Assembly (NCBI GenBank): GCA_947489315.1
Contig: CANLCX010000002.1
Span: forward strand, 434,001-498,000
Reading direction: 5' to 3'
DNA from: an uncultured Sphingomonadaceae bacterium
Lineage (GTDB): Bacteria > Pseudomonadota > Alphaproteobacteria > Sphingomonadales > Sphingomonadaceae
Length of the DNA stretch: 64,000 nucleotides
Of this stretch, positions 25,077-34,682 are shown piece by piece. The translations under genes were made by a program, and so were the position numbers. The notes under the pieces are model-generated. The model was not told where the DNA came from. It saw only the letters and a program-made list of their open reading frames with translations, and did not search any database. Each line of letters begins with the position of its first letter. The stretch's first letter is position 1.

Positions 25077-27545
25077 TCAGCCATCTTCCAAGGCGTAGGC
25101 AATCACATAACCCCCTTTGCCGTCTCGAACATCCTGTGAATCGAGATATTGGTTTGTCGTAGGATCTCTGGGGTATCGCCAGGTCGGATTAGGAACCGTT
25201 ACGATGAGATATTGCTTACCGTCTTTTTCGGAGCGGTAAGACATCGGTGTAGATTGTCCGTTGCCGGGCAGATCTGCTTTCCATTTTTCCTCTCCGGTTC
25301 GGATATCAAAAGCCCGGACCTTGCTGTCCATGGTTGAGCTCAGGAAAGTCAGGCCTCCGCGCGTTGTCAACGTACCCGCACGGATTGCTGTACCGACATC
25401 ATAGGGAATGCCGGAGCGCAGATTGAACGGACCTGAATCGCTCATATCACCGGCAGGTCTGCTCCAGAGCAATTCCTTGGTGTTCAGATCCATGACCGCG
25501 ATGCGTGACCATGGCGGTTCGAAACAGGGCACCTGCGTGCCAAGCCGCGACATGAATGGCATGGGCAGGCCAAAAAATTTGATCCGCCGATGGTCAAACG
25601 GATTGTCCGCATCGGGCTCTCCCATTTTGGGCATTGGACCTTCCGGGTCGAGGCGAACGGCCGGATGGCTTTTGCCCAGCAACAGGCCTCCGAGCGGACC
25701 GGCTTCGGCAACTTGTTCCGGTGTTACCAAAATCAAACGGTGGGCCAGCATCATCGGTGCGGCGATCAACAGGCCGTTATCCGCATCGACGGAGACACTG
25801 CCCCAGTTAAATCCGCCAAAATTGCCAGGATACAACATGGTTCCGGTATTGGTCAGTCCGGTGGGCTGTGTTGGCGGGGTGTACATACCCTCGTAACGCA
25901 TGGTCCGATATTCGATCCGGCACACCAACTGATCAATGGGTGTGAGGCCCCACATATCTTTTTCATAACGATAGGGATGAAAATTGGGGAGCGGAGAGGC
26001 AGGCTGGGTCGGCGAGAGATATTCGCCATCAACAGCGCCTTGTGGGGCCGGTTTTTCAGCTATGGGATGCACCGGCTCGCCATTGCGCCGGTCGAGCAGG
26101 AAGATGTCGCCCATTTTGGTTGGTACCGCGACCGATGGGACTTTATTGCCATCTTTGGTCACATCCACCAGTACCGGCTGTGCGGGGACATCATAGTCCC
26201 AGACATCGTGATGCACGGTTTGATATTTCCAGCGCGGTTCACCGCTCGCTGCATCAATCGCCACCACCGCCGAGGACCATTCATCATCAAATTCACGGCG
26301 CGCGCCGCCAAAATAGTCGGGCGCCGCATTGCCGGTGGGGGCATATATCAGGTTCAGTTCGGCATCGTAGCTCATGATCGACCAGACATTCGGCGTTCCC
26401 AGCGTGTAGGTATTGCCTTCCGCCGGTTCGCCGCGTTCGCCGGAATTGCCCATGTCCCATGCCCAGGCAAAATCACCTGTGATCGCGTCAAAGGCCCTGA
26501 CCACACCAGACGGCAGACCAAGATTCTGGGAATCGTTTACCAGGCCACCAACGATCAGATTGTCGCCAGCAACTAGCGGCGGCGACGTATGATAATAGTC
26601 ACCAACTGGATGGTCGCCCATGCCTTGCCGCAAGTCGACAATGCCATTTTCACCAAAATCACTGCAAGGCTTTCCGGTTGTCGCATCGACGGCAATCAGG
26701 CTGGCATTGACAGTCGCCGTGACGATCCGTTTCGGGCACTGGCCTTTATATTCTTCGCTCGCTTCATAATAGCCAAGTCCACGGCAGGTTTTGGCATATT
26801 GGTGCGTGGCAGGCGGCTCCAGGCCGGGTTCATAGCGCCAGACTTCTTCGCCGGTACTATCGTCTATCGCGATAACAACATTAAGCGCCGCGCAGATATA
26901 GAGCATGCCATTGACGTTGAGTGGCGTGGATTTGAAATCCTCCTCCACTCCGGTGCGATAACGCCATGCTTCTTTCAGCCCGCTGACGCTTTGCGTATTG
27001 ATATCGGTCAATTGCGCAAAGCGTGTGCCGCCCGCATCATTGCCATAATGGCGCCAATCAGAAACGGCATCGGTCGCATTGGCTTCGCGAACGGTCCCCG
27101 TGCCATTTTGGATATAGCCCTGCATCGAGGCCACAAACAGTGCGGCAAGCGCTGCCAGGCTGGGGCCGCCAATCCACCAGCGATTTGCCAAGGCTGGCTT
27201 GTCATCCTCCGCACCAACCGCAAGTGAGCGACGATACCAAGGCGTCAGAAACCACAGGCCGAGCACCAGCCAAGCTGCAAGTCGGGGCAAAAGAGCCAAG
27301 AAGTGCAACTCTGCTTCAAAGAGTGACCAGATGAGCGTGACGCCCAATATGGCAGCATAAATTTTTGGTGCCTTGTTGCTGCGTTTTTGCGCAAATATGG
27401 CAACCGCAATCGTCGCGATACCAGCCAGAATATAATAGAAACTGCCCCCCAGATAGACGAGAAAGCCGCCCAACAACGTAAGCGTCAAGCCAATTAACCA
27501 GAGCAGAACAATAAAAACCCAGTGCATGATTTTAGAGAATTTCAT
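25077..27545 (-). CDS. Membrane-bound PQQ-dependent dehydrogenase (glucose/quinate/shikimate family)
   Basis: The 822-residue protein has about five N-terminal transmembrane helices (residues 1-140) and then a periplasmic eight-bladed quinoprotein propeller with the typical DWRHYGNDAGGTRF entry, DDSTGEEVWRYEPG, HHDVWDYDVPAQPVLVDVT and a C-terminal FDIRTGEEKWKADLPGNGQS. Family members oxidise sugars, quinate or other alcohols in the periplasm and pass electrons to ubiquinone. PQQ synthesis genes are not in the window. It is the third gene of an operon after the VOC lipoprotein and SDR genes, so it may oxidise the substrate imported by the divergent TonB receptor; that link is inference. Confidence 0.93.
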   Translation of the reverse strand: MKFSKIMHWVFIVLLWLIGLTLTLLGGFLVYLGGSFYYILAGIATIAVAIFAQKRSNKAPKIYAAILGVTLIWSLFEAELHFLALLPRLAAWLVLGLWFLTPWYRRSLAVGAEDDKPALANRWWIGGPSLAALAALFVASMQGYIQNGTGTVREANATDAVSDWRHYGNDAGGTRFAQLTDINTQSVSGLKEAWRYRTGVEEDFKSTPLNVNGMLYICAALNVVIAIDDSTGEEVWRYEPGLEPPATHQYAKTCRGLGYYEASEEYKGQCPKRIVTATVNASLIAVDATTGKPCSDFGENGIVDLRQGMGDHPVGDYYHTSPPLVAGDNLIVGGLVNDSQNLGLPSGVVRAFDAITGDFAWAWDMGNSGERGEPAEGNTYTLGTPNVWSIMSYDAELNLIYAPTGNAAPDYFGGARREFDDEWSSAVVAIDAASGEPRWKYQTVHHDVWDYDVPAQPVLVDVTKDGNKVPSVAVPTKMGDIFLLDRRNGEPVHPIAEKPAPQGAVDGEYLSPTQPASPLPNFHPYRYEKDMWGLTPIDQLVCRIEYRTMRYEGMYTPPTQPTGLTNTGTMLYPGNFGGFNWGSVSVDADNGLLIAAPMMLAHRLILVTPEQVAEAGPLGGLLLGKSHPAVRLDPEGPMPKMGEPDADNPFDHRRIKFFGLPMPFMSRLGTQVPCFEPPWSRIAVMDLNTKELLWSRPAGDMSDSGPFNLRSGIPYDVGTAIRAGTLTTRGGLTFLSSTMDSKVRAFDIRTGEEKWKADLPGNGQSTPMSYRSEKDGKQYLIVTVPNPTWRYPRDPTTNQYLDSQDVRDGKGGYVIAYALEDG

Positions 27546-27589
27546 TTGAGATTTCCTGTTGGTTCTTTGGTCCGACTATTGATCAGTGC

Positions 27590-28348
27590 CTATAGCGGGA
27601 AGATGGAATGCCCCCCATCCATGACGACATTTTGACCGGTCATAAAATCACTTTCCTTCGAAGCGAGAAAAGCGGCGACACCTTCCATATCTTCGAGCTT
27701 GCCGATCCGGCCAATCGCGGCACGCCTACGCGCGCCGTCCTTGAAAGCTTGCGGTGTATCAAGCGACATTTCCGTTTCGATATAACCAGGCAGGATCGCA
27801 TTTACTCTTATGCCCGCTTGCCCCAGTTCAACAGCCAATGCACGCACCAGCCCTAGAACGGCGGCCTTGGTTGTCGAATAACCCGCTGCTCCGCCCGTGC
27901 CGACAAGACCGGCAACAGAAGATGTGACGATCAGCCGGCCTGGTGCCTTGCGCTCCATAAGATGGGCCGTAACCGGTTTCCAGGTCTGTACGACGCTCAT
28001 CAGGTTCAGATCGATCGTGTCGAGCCAGACTTGGCGGTCAGTCATATGGGAAGGGCCACGAAATCCGCCACCGCCCGCATTGGCAAAACAGCTGTCGACT
28101 TTTTCAAACCGCTCCAGCGTTTGACCAAAGGCTGCGTCGATCTGGCTTTCATTCGTCACATCACAAGCGAAGGCTTCGACATCGCCGCCCATGGCTCGTA
28201 ATTCGGCGACCGCAGCGGCATTTTTTTCTTCATTTCTGCCCCATATTGCGACCTTGGAGCCTTGTTTTACAAGACCGCGACAAAAGGCAAGGCCAAGACC
28301 ACCATTGCCGCCGGTTACGACAGCAACGTCGCCTGATAAATCGAACAT
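27590..28348 (-). CDS. Short-chain dehydrogenase/reductase (SDR)
   Basis: The 252-residue classical SDR has TGGNGGLG (cofactor loop), NAG, the catalytic serine in VTSSVAG and YSTTK (about residues 155-159), and a C-terminal MTGQNVVMDGG. D63 after ACD suggests NAD(H) use as in many family members. Second gene of the VOC-SDR-PQQ dehydrogenase operon, 8 bp after the VOC stop. Confidence 0.93.
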   Translation of the reverse strand: MFDLSGDVAVVTGGNGGLGLAFCRGLVKQGSKVAIWGRNEEKNAAAVAELRAMGGDVEAFACDVTNESQIDAAFGQTLERFEKVDSCFANAGGGGFRGPSHMTDRQVWLDTIDLNLMSVVQTWKPVTAHLMERKAPGRLIVTSSVAGLVGTGGAAGYSTTKAAVLGLVRALAVELGQAGIRVNAILPGYIETEMSLDTPQAFKDGARRRAAIGRIGKLEDMEGVAAFLASKESDFMTGQNVVMDGGHSIFPL

Positions 28349-28356
28349 AATTACTC

Positions 28357-29406
28357 CTAAGTTCCGTTATTTTTGAAATTCTGGGAAGAAAAGACACTGT
28401 CCTTGGCTACGGCCTGTAGTCCAAGAAGGTTACCGTCAGGATCCCGGCCAAACATTATCTGCCCACCGTCCATCGGAGCAGGTTCCGATACGATGGTACC
28501 GCCCGCATCAACCAAACGTTTGCGTGCCGCATCCATGTCGGAGACATCAAATACAATCATATTATAGCCAAGCGCATCAACTGGACGCGGTTCTTTCAAA
28601 TCTTTCGTTGGATGACTGTGATATTGGAACATTTCCAGTTCGAGATTGCGGATCTGGAACCAGGCCATTTCCAACTCGCTGCCGGGCAGACCGGATACTT
28701 GGTCTACTTTCTCCCCGGACACCGTCATCCACCGTCCCACCCGGCGTGGGCCCGGTTGATTCAGAAACGCCGTATAAAAATCAACCAACCGGTCGATATC
28801 GGGCGTAGCGAGCGATACATGCCGCACGCGATATTGATGTTTGGGCGGCGTCGGCAGTTCCAGCTTTGCAATATCAACATGCTCAATCTCGGAAATCAGA
28901 CCATCGAAATCGCGCGCATAGGCATAATAGACCGGGTTTTGCGGATTGAGATGGACCATGTCTTTGGCACCGATATGTTTGGCACCGCCTGCCAGAAACT
29001 TCTGATAGGCCTTCGTTTTCTGATCAACCTGATAGCAGACATGGGCAATACCAGGACCCTGTACGTCCATCTGCTGTGTCGCCTGTGCTTCAGCAGATGG
29101 ATTGGCGAATTGCATGAAGCGAACTTGTGCATTTACGCTGCGCATCATCTGTGTCTGTGCCGAAATACCGGTTCGGCCCGCCAATATATCAAAGACAGGA
29201 TTGTCAGCGATTTCGGATTGATCGGCAGGCTGCAGATCGACCGCGCTGCTATATAGTTCAGCTGTCTGTCCAAGATCGCTCACGGATGCACCAACATAGT
29301 TTACGCCGGTGATGATCGAATCGGGAGGCACTGGCTCTCCCGCTGACCGGCCGCCACATGCTGCGAGCAAAAATACCGCGCCCAGACCTATTAGATTTTT
29401 ATTCAT
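28357..29406 (-). CDS. Two-domain VOC lipoprotein, paralogue of the one at 46280
   Basis: A 349-residue protein with a lipobox (LAAC, cysteine 17) and two VOC domains (about residues 35-175 and 190-335). The first opens ITGVNYVGASVSDLGQTAEL and carries GPGIAHVCYQVD and SEIEHVD; the second opens YRVRHVSLATPD and ends GNLLGLQ. Compared with extradiol dioxygenases, each domain keeps only part of the metal site: H and E in domain 1, one H in domain 2. An export signal is unusual for this family. It leads the operon with SDR and PQQ dehydrogenase and is divergent from a TonB receptor. Confidence 0.85.
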   Translation of the reverse strand: MNKNLIGLGAVFLLAACGGRSAGEPVPPDSIITGVNYVGASVSDLGQTAELYSSAVDLQPADQSEIADNPVFDILAGRTGISAQTQMMRSVNAQVRFMQFANPSAEAQATQQMDVQGPGIAHVCYQVDQKTKAYQKFLAGGAKHIGAKDMVHLNPQNPVYYAYARDFDGLISEIEHVDIAKLELPTPPKHQYRVRHVSLATPDIDRLVDFYTAFLNQPGPRRVGRWMTVSGEKVDQVSGLPGSELEMAWFQIRNLELEMFQYHSHPTKDLKEPRPVDALGYNMIVFDVSDMDAARKRLVDAGGTIVSEPAPMDGGQIMFGRDPDGNLLGLQAVAKDSVFSSQNFKNNGT

Positions 29407-29524
29407 GTCGACCCTCTCGCTTTGGCTGCATCTCGACAGCCAGTTCAGCCATATAACCTCGGTATTTCAGCATTCTAATGCACTGCGGACCGTAAGATGT
29501 CATGCCTGATTCTTGCATTCTTTT

Positions 29525-29560
29525 AAACCTTAATTATATGAAAAGTCAAATTAATGGTTT
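29525..29560. promoter_or_regulatory. Inverted repeat in the VOC/TonB divergent promoter region
   Basis: AAACCTTAATT (29525-29535) and AATTAATGGTTT (29549-29560) pair over 11 bases with one bulge around a 13-bp spacer. Located between the divergent VOC lipoprotein and TonB receptor genes, it could be the operator of a shared regulator. Confidence 0.4.
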
Positions 29561-29641
29561 TCAATATACCCAATTAGGGCTATATGAGAAGAATAAATGG
29601 ACAACAAGTCCAGCTAAAAATAGATATTGAGGGAGGATAAA

Positions 29642-32059
29642 ATGCCGAAAGCCCGTTTCAACACGCCCATCCAATCCAAGTTTACAGCATCTGTTGCTGC
29701 AATCGCGCTTGCCAGTACAGGCAGCGCCGCCTTTGCACAGGAACAGGATTCACAGGGTGGGGACGACAATGTCATCATCGTGACCGCACAGAAAAAATCT
29801 CAAAATATTCAAAATGTTCCGATCGCCATTTCTGCTTTCGATAGCGGGACACTGGAAAATAAGGTCGTGGACGATGCGGTCGATCTCAGTTTTTCCGTCC
29901 CTAATCTAACGATCGACATATTCGGCGCCTCTTTGCGCGGCGTTGGTGATCTTGCAATTTCGGCGACTTCAGAATCCGGTCTCGGCTATCATGTGAATGG
30001 AGTATATCTGGGATCTGCTGCTACCGAGGCAGAGTATTATGATCTCGAGCGGATTGAAGTGCTGCGTGGTCCGCAAGGCACGCTCTATGGTCGTAACACG
30101 ACCGCTGGGGTGCTCAACGTCATTACGCAAAAGGCCACTGACGAGTTTGAAGGCTATGTCACCGCTGGCTACGGCAATTTCAATTCGATCAAATTGCGCG
30201 GCGCCATCAACCTGCCGATCACGGACGGGCTATCGACCCGCGTCGCAGGCTTTTTTCTCGACCGGGATGGCTATGCCACCAACCTCTTTACCGGCAACGA
30301 CGTCGATGATCGCGAGATGTTTGGACTGCGCAGCAGCACCAAGCTTGAATTTGGCGACACACGCGCAGACTTGGTTGTTTCCTATTTCAAGGAAGATGAC
30401 CGGCGCTTGGCCCGGACCAAGGTTTTGTGCGAAAAAGATGCAGTGCTCGGCTGTTCTCCTCTCCAAGTCGGCTTTGGAACACCGGACTCACGCGGCACGC
30501 TTTTCAATACATTGGGCGCTGTCACTGGGGTGATTGCCACTGGCTTTGGACCGGCGGCGGTCGATTATTACGCGAACAGCGTCAATCCTGCGGACACCCG
30601 GCTGGTCAACGAGGATGTCGATCCTACCTATTTTGTTGAAGAATGGAGCGCTTCGCTCGAAATTACGCATGATTTCGGTGACCTTAGCCTGACGTCGCTT
30701 AGCGGCTATCAGGAAATCGAACGCGGTTTGTTCAAGGATTTTGATCGCTTTGTGCCATCGCAGGGCCTAACGCGCCCGATAACCTTCGATTTCTTTGGCA
30801 ATGGCAATCCGATAACCACGGAGATGATCCTGGCCGGTCGCCGCGATCAGAGCGAAGCACGCGAATATTATCAAGAGTTGCGTCTCGCATCCGATTTTGC
30901 AGGGCCGATTAACTTCATTGTCGGCGGCAATTATTACAATCGCCGCAGTTCCGGTTCAGCCAATTTCACTCATGTTACGATCGCTGCCCGTCAACAACAG
31001 CTTGGTTTTCCGGATGCGTTCGCTTCGTTGATAACCGAATCTAATCCCGTGAAAACGAAAAGTTTCGGTATTTTTGGTGAGGTCTATTTCGACCTGTCTG
31101 ATGACACCCGCCTGACCGGTGGCCTGCGCTATTCGCATGATGACAAAACCATCCAGACCCGCCAGATATTCCTGAACCCGCAAGCCGATGGCAGCTTGCC
31201 AGACTTTACCTTTGGCGAGTTTGAAAAGGGTGTCGTGACCGGACGTATTGTTCTGGATCATCAAATCACACCGGATCTGCTCGGCTATGTCAGTGCCTCC
31301 CGCGGCTATAAAGCGGGCGGCATCAACCCCGGTGAAGTGGGTGTCGAGACGCAGGGCTTTGATCCGGAATTCCTGAATGCCTTTGAAGTCGGCCTGAAGG
31401 GTTCGTCAACAGATGGCAGTTTCACAGCGAATGTCTCCGCCTTCTATTATGATTACAAAGATCTGCAAATTGGTCAGACGACCGCCACCGCGTCTTTGAC
31501 AATCAATACGGATGCTACGATCTGGGGTGTCGAAGCAGAATTCGGTCTTCGGCCCAGCAGCCGTTTCCAGATTGATGGCAGCTTCTCCTATCTCAACACC
31601 AAGGTAAATGACTTCGCCTCCATTGATGAGACCGATCCTTTTGGTATTGCGCCAGGCACTGTGGTTTCAGAAATAACGGCTGCGGGCGTAGTGAAGGATG
31701 TTGATGGCAATCCTCTGCCTTTCTCACCCGACGTCAAGATCGCAATTGGCGCTCAATATGAAATTCCGATGGGCGATTGGACGTTAACGCCACGGATTGA
31801 CCATTATCTGCAAAGCGAGTTTGCGAGTTCCATCTTCAGCAAGCCGATTGATATTTTTGATGGCTATAGCCAGACCGATCTCAAGCTGCTGCTTGCACCG
31901 GATGGCGGTGATTGGGAAATCCGCGGCTATGTGAAAAATCTTTTCAATAATGATGATATTACGCGCGTCTTGCCTGCAGGCCGGCTTGTCGGGCGTTTCA
32001 GAGAAGTAGTGATATTGGAACCACGCACTTACGGGGTGGAGGCTACTATCCGCTTTTGA
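29642..32059 (+). CDS. TonB-dependent receptor
   Basis: The 805-residue outer-membrane receptor has a signal peptide (cut near SAAFAQ), a TonB-box-like segment (NVIIVTAQKKSQNIQNVP), a plug with RIEVLRGPQGTLYGRNTTAG and a 22-strand barrel ending in the aromatic terminus TYGVEATIRF. It should import a bulky or scarce substrate across the outer membrane. It is divergent from the VOC-SDR-PQQ dehydrogenase operon, which suggests a common substrate. The ATG at 29642 follows GGGAGGA. Confidence 0.93.
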   Translation: MPKARFNTPIQSKFTASVAAIALASTGSAAFAQEQDSQGGDDNVIIVTAQKKSQNIQNVPIAISAFDSGTLENKVVDDAVDLSFSVPNLTIDIFGASLRGVGDLAISATSESGLGYHVNGVYLGSAATEAEYYDLERIEVLRGPQGTLYGRNTTAGVLNVITQKATDEFEGYVTAGYGNFNSIKLRGAINLPITDGLSTRVAGFFLDRDGYATNLFTGNDVDDREMFGLRSSTKLEFGDTRADLVVSYFKEDDRRLARTKVLCEKDAVLGCSPLQVGFGTPDSRGTLFNTLGAVTGVIATGFGPAAVDYYANSVNPADTRLVNEDVDPTYFVEEWSASLEITHDFGDLSLTSLSGYQEIERGLFKDFDRFVPSQGLTRPITFDFFGNGNPITTEMILAGRRDQSEAREYYQELRLASDFAGPINFIVGGNYYNRRSSGSANFTHVTIAARQQQLGFPDAFASLITESNPVKTKSFGIFGEVYFDLSDDTRLTGGLRYSHDDKTIQTRQIFLNPQADGSLPDFTFGEFEKGVVTGRIVLDHQITPDLLGYVSASRGYKAGGINPGEVGVETQGFDPEFLNAFEVGLKGSSTDGSFTANVSAFYYDYKDLQIGQTTATASLTINTDATIWGVEAEFGLRPSSRFQIDGSFSYLNTKVNDFASIDETDPFGIAPGTVVSEITAAGVVKDVDGNPLPFSPDVKIAIGAQYEIPMGDWTLTPRIDHYLQSEFASSIFSKPIDIFDGYSQTDLKLLLAPDGGDWEIRGYVKNLFNNDDITRVLPAGRLVGRFREVVILEPRTYGVEATIRF

Positions 32060-32087
32060 TGACTAGAAAATAGCTTCTCTCCTACGA

Positions 32088-32121
32088 TAGCCCGGCACTT
32101 TAAGCGCCGGGCTATTTTTTT
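32088..32121 (+). terminator. Terminator of the first TonB receptor gene
   Basis: TAGCCCGGC and GCCGGGCTA form a perfect 9-bp stem around a 9-base loop, followed by seven T. It lies 29 bp after the stop. Confidence 0.9.
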
Positions 32122-32274
32122 GTATTGCAGGATTACTAGCGATAATCGCGTTGTTGCCATTGATGGATTGGTGCGGATATCGGACATTGGCCGCATGTGG
32201 AAAAGCCTGAAACAGTTACGCAGGCAATAGGAAAACTGTTATCTGAAAAAGCAACGGTTGAACGGCCATAGAAG

Positions 32275-32904
32275 CTACCTTTTGAGCTTTTTCTTCCGTG
32301 TGAAATAGTCCAGGCGGGCCATGGTGTAGGTCCCGATCATCATGGAAACCGTTATATCTTCCAATTCCTGCAGGTCCATTTCACCACGCAGCAGAAATTC
32401 TCCAGCTGATGCAGGTATGCCCAAAGATATGTCAGTCACGGCCCTGGCAATTTCCGGCGGCATGTCGAAATTTTTGACCACAATGTCAGTAAAATATTTA
32501 ACGGCCACTTCACGATTATAGCGAGCCGGGTGATATAGTTTCGCAATCGAAGGGTCAGCGAGCAGAGGTTCAATGATGAGGCCGCGCTCGGCGATAAAGC
32601 TGAGATAAACATGCGTGGTACCGCGCACCAGTTCTTCAAAAGTGGTTGCTTTTTCAGCAATGGAAACCTGTCGTTTCCATCTTATGGTCAGCTCCCGTTC
32701 CAATAACTCTTTCAACAATTCTGAAAGGCTATCAAAATATTTATACATCAAGGATTTACTGACATCTGCCTTCTGGCCAATGGCTTCCATCGATAACTTG
32801 GACATGCCATCTGTTGCGATCAGCTGCGCTGCGCTGTCTAGGATCATAGATCGACGAATTTCCGGGCTGAATCTCTTTTTTGTCTTTGGTGCCAGTTGTT
32901 GCAT
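32275..32904 (-). CDS. TetR family regulator, paralogue of the one at 34683
   Basis: A 209-residue TetR protein with the N-terminal HTH (RRSMILDSAAQLIATDGMSK, then ADVSKSLMYKYFDSLSELL). It resembles the regulator at 34683 throughout, including (F)EELVRG-TTHVYL and GIPASAGEF near the C-terminus, so the two arose by duplication. The ATG at 32904 is the first in the family position, behind a weak GGGAA. It lies between the first TonB receptor and the flavin-reductase fusion and may control either. Confidence 0.88.
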   Translation of the reverse strand: MQQLAPKTKKRFSPEIRRSMILDSAAQLIATDGMSKLSMEAIGQKADVSKSLMYKYFDSLSELLKELLERELTIRWKRQVSIAEKATTFEELVRGTTHVYLSFIAERGLIIEPLLADPSIAKLYHPARYNREVAVKYFTDIVVKNFDMPPEIARAVTDISLGIPASAGEFLLRGEMDLQELEDITVSMMIGTYTMARLDYFTRKKKLKR

Positions 32905-33085
32905 CTCGATGATAATTCCCAAAAAAGTTACGGTGATGACGATATCACAACAGTATATTTTGCACAGCTTTGTTTCAAAAAAATCCAAATTTGCAGCCAA
33001 AAGCTAATCCGCCAGAGCATCGGGTTCACAGAAGAAGAAAGTCCGCCTTTTGAGCCCCAACGATTTCCGAGACATGGATCGCTCA

Positions 33086-33193
33086 TTAGCCCGCTTGGTT
33101 CACAACCGATCCGATATATTCGCGCAAGCTTGTGTCACCATATAGCGGTTCATCGGCTGTGTCTGTCTTTCCGTCAATCACTGCGGCTGTCAT
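33086..33193 (-). CDS. Possible small protein or gene remnant (35 aa)
   Basis: The frame reads MTAAVIDGKTDTADEPLYGD and ends IGSVVNQAG. Composition is protein-like and there is a weak AAAAGG upstream, but no family was recognised. It could be the 5' end of a decayed gene. Confidence 0.2.
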   Translation of the reverse strand: MTAAVIDGKTDTADEPLYGDTSLREYIGSVVNQAG

Positions 33194-33230
33194 ACAGGCA
33201 TATAGCCTTTTGACTTTATAACCCACTGAT

Positions 33231-33244
33231 CTCGAAAGCGGACA
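33231..33244. repeat. Dispersed GTCCGC palindromic repeat, copy 4 (half element)
   Basis: CTCGAAAGCGGACA matches the right half of copies 2, 3 and 5; the left half is degraded beyond clear recognition. Confidence 0.5.
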
Positions 33245-33444
33245 ATGGGTTGAACCCACCGCGCCACGAAGCCTGATTAACCAAGTTCAGTTGCGCTCAA
33301 AATATCTGAAAATTGCACGCTAAATCGACAATTAACATACAGAACGGTTTGTGGAATAAGTCCTTGACGCTGTCGTCATACTGAGGGAAAAGTGGTATCG
33401 AATGGATACCGGAAACGGCTTGAATATAGCGTTAGGATGTTGAT

Positions 33445-34620
33445 TTGGCGGTAAAAACTGGGGGCGAGAATCAGTCGCTCCAGCAAAAATATTTCGATGC
33501 GATGAGTTTCGCGCCCGCAACTGTGAATATCGTCACTACCGATGGGCCAGACGGTCGCGCAGGCGTAACCGTCTCTGCGATGTCATCGGTATCAGCAGAT
33601 ACCGATCCGCCGACTTTGCTTGTTTGCATAAACGAGAAGAGCGCCGCTACCGAGCAAATCCTTGGCAATGGAGTCTTTTGTGTCAATATCCTACGCGAAC
33701 ACCAATCCTACATTTCCGACGTTTTCGCTGGACGATATAAGGAAATGGTTACGGACAAGTTCAACGCTGCTAGTTGGACGACGCACGCAACCGCTGCTCC
33801 TGCCCTCATTGATGCATTGGCGGCGTTAGATTGCCGGATAGTTTCAACCAAGAAGGTCGGCTCACATCATGTAATTTTCGGCGAGGTTCAGCATATCGAA
33901 CTGTTTGGATCTGGTAATGCCCTGACCTATGCCAACAGGGCCTATGGTTCGGTTCAGCCGGTCAATTTCGATTCAATGCCCAACGAGCACGGATCGGAAG
34001 ATGCACTGCCTCTGTCAATCGGATGCTTCCACACGTTCGCCCCCTATCTTCTACCGCCCCTCGTCAAGAAACTGAAAGAGGCAGGTCACCCAGTTCGGCT
34101 AAACCTTATTGAAGGTGACCGCAGACGATTGACCCTAGGATTGATGTCCGGCGAAATCGACTGTGCAGTAATGTATGGGAACGATTTCGGTAGCGAGCTT
34201 ATGATGGCCCCGGTGGCGTCACAATCTCCTCACGTCCTGATTGCGGCGAACCATCAATTAGCAGAAAAAAACATTATCTCACCAGCGGATTTGTCGGGCG
34301 AACCCATGATATCGGCTGTCGATAAAGCTGCCAGCCAAAGAATCGAAAGTCTTATGCGGGAACATGGTGCAACTTCGAACATCCTCTATCGATCCTCCTC
34401 GCTGGAAATGGCGCGATCAATGGTAAGAGAGGAATTGGGCTTCGCTGTAGTATTGACCAATATCGCGGCGCGCGGTGCCGGTTCGGCAATCGTGTCACGA
34501 AAATTTGATGTCGATGCCGAGCCCATCGATATTTCGCTCGTTCGACACGGTAATGGCTCGGCACATCCATTGCATGACCTTATTCTCGATCTCGCGCGCG
34601 AGATCTGGACCGAGGGCTAA
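33445..34620 (+). CDS. Flavin reductase fused to a LysR-type substrate-binding domain
   Basis: The 391-residue protein combines two folds. Residues about 1-165 are a flavin reductase-like split-barrel (APATVNIVTTDGPDGRAGVT, SVSADTDPPTLLVCI, FCVNILREHQ, HHVIFGEV). Residues about 180-391 resemble the LysR effector-binding domain (PLSIGCFHTFAPYLLPPLVK, RRRLTLGLMSGEIDCAVMYG, MVREELGFAVVL). The LysR helix-turn-helix is absent. The reductase half would supply reduced FMN to a monooxygenase, and the sensor half may bind the pathway compound. The start is a TTG with AGGA upstream. No partner monooxygenase is adjacent. Confidence 0.85.
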   Translation: MAVKTGGENQSLQQKYFDAMSFAPATVNIVTTDGPDGRAGVTVSAMSSVSADTDPPTLLVCINEKSAATEQILGNGVFCVNILREHQSYISDVFAGRYKEMVTDKFNAASWTTHATAAPALIDALAALDCRIVSTKKVGSHHVIFGEVQHIELFGSGNALTYANRAYGSVQPVNFDSMPNEHGSEDALPLSIGCFHTFAPYLLPPLVKKLKEAGHPVRLNLIEGDRRRLTLGLMSGEIDCAVMYGNDFGSELMMAPVASQSPHVLIAANHQLAEKNIISPADLSGEPMISAVDKAASQRIESLMREHGATSNILYRSSSLEMARSMVREELGFAVVLTNIAARGAGSAIVSRKFDVDAEPIDISLVRHGNGSAHPLHDLILDLAREIWTEG

Positions 34621-34682
34621 TTTGACCATAGTGTGTTACGTGTAATATTTGATAAGGTCTAAACAACTGATTGGTTCACTTC

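Larger units (their letters stand above)
32905..33444. other. Intergenic region, 540 bp
   Basis: Contains the promoter side of the TetR gene, a 35-codon minus-strand frame (33086-33193) and one degenerate dispersed repeat (33231-33244). No intact gene was recognised. The AT-rich stretch just before 33445 should hold the promoter of the flavin-reductase fusion gene. Confidence 0.5.

Noticed and set aside
25590-26576. Plus-strand 328-codon frame
   Set aside because: Antisense to the PQQ dehydrogenase; residues are mainly complement artefacts (I, R, H rich) and no family is recognisable.
28612-29256. Plus-strand 214-codon frame
   Set aside because: Antisense to the VOC lipoprotein, with no ribosome site or domain.
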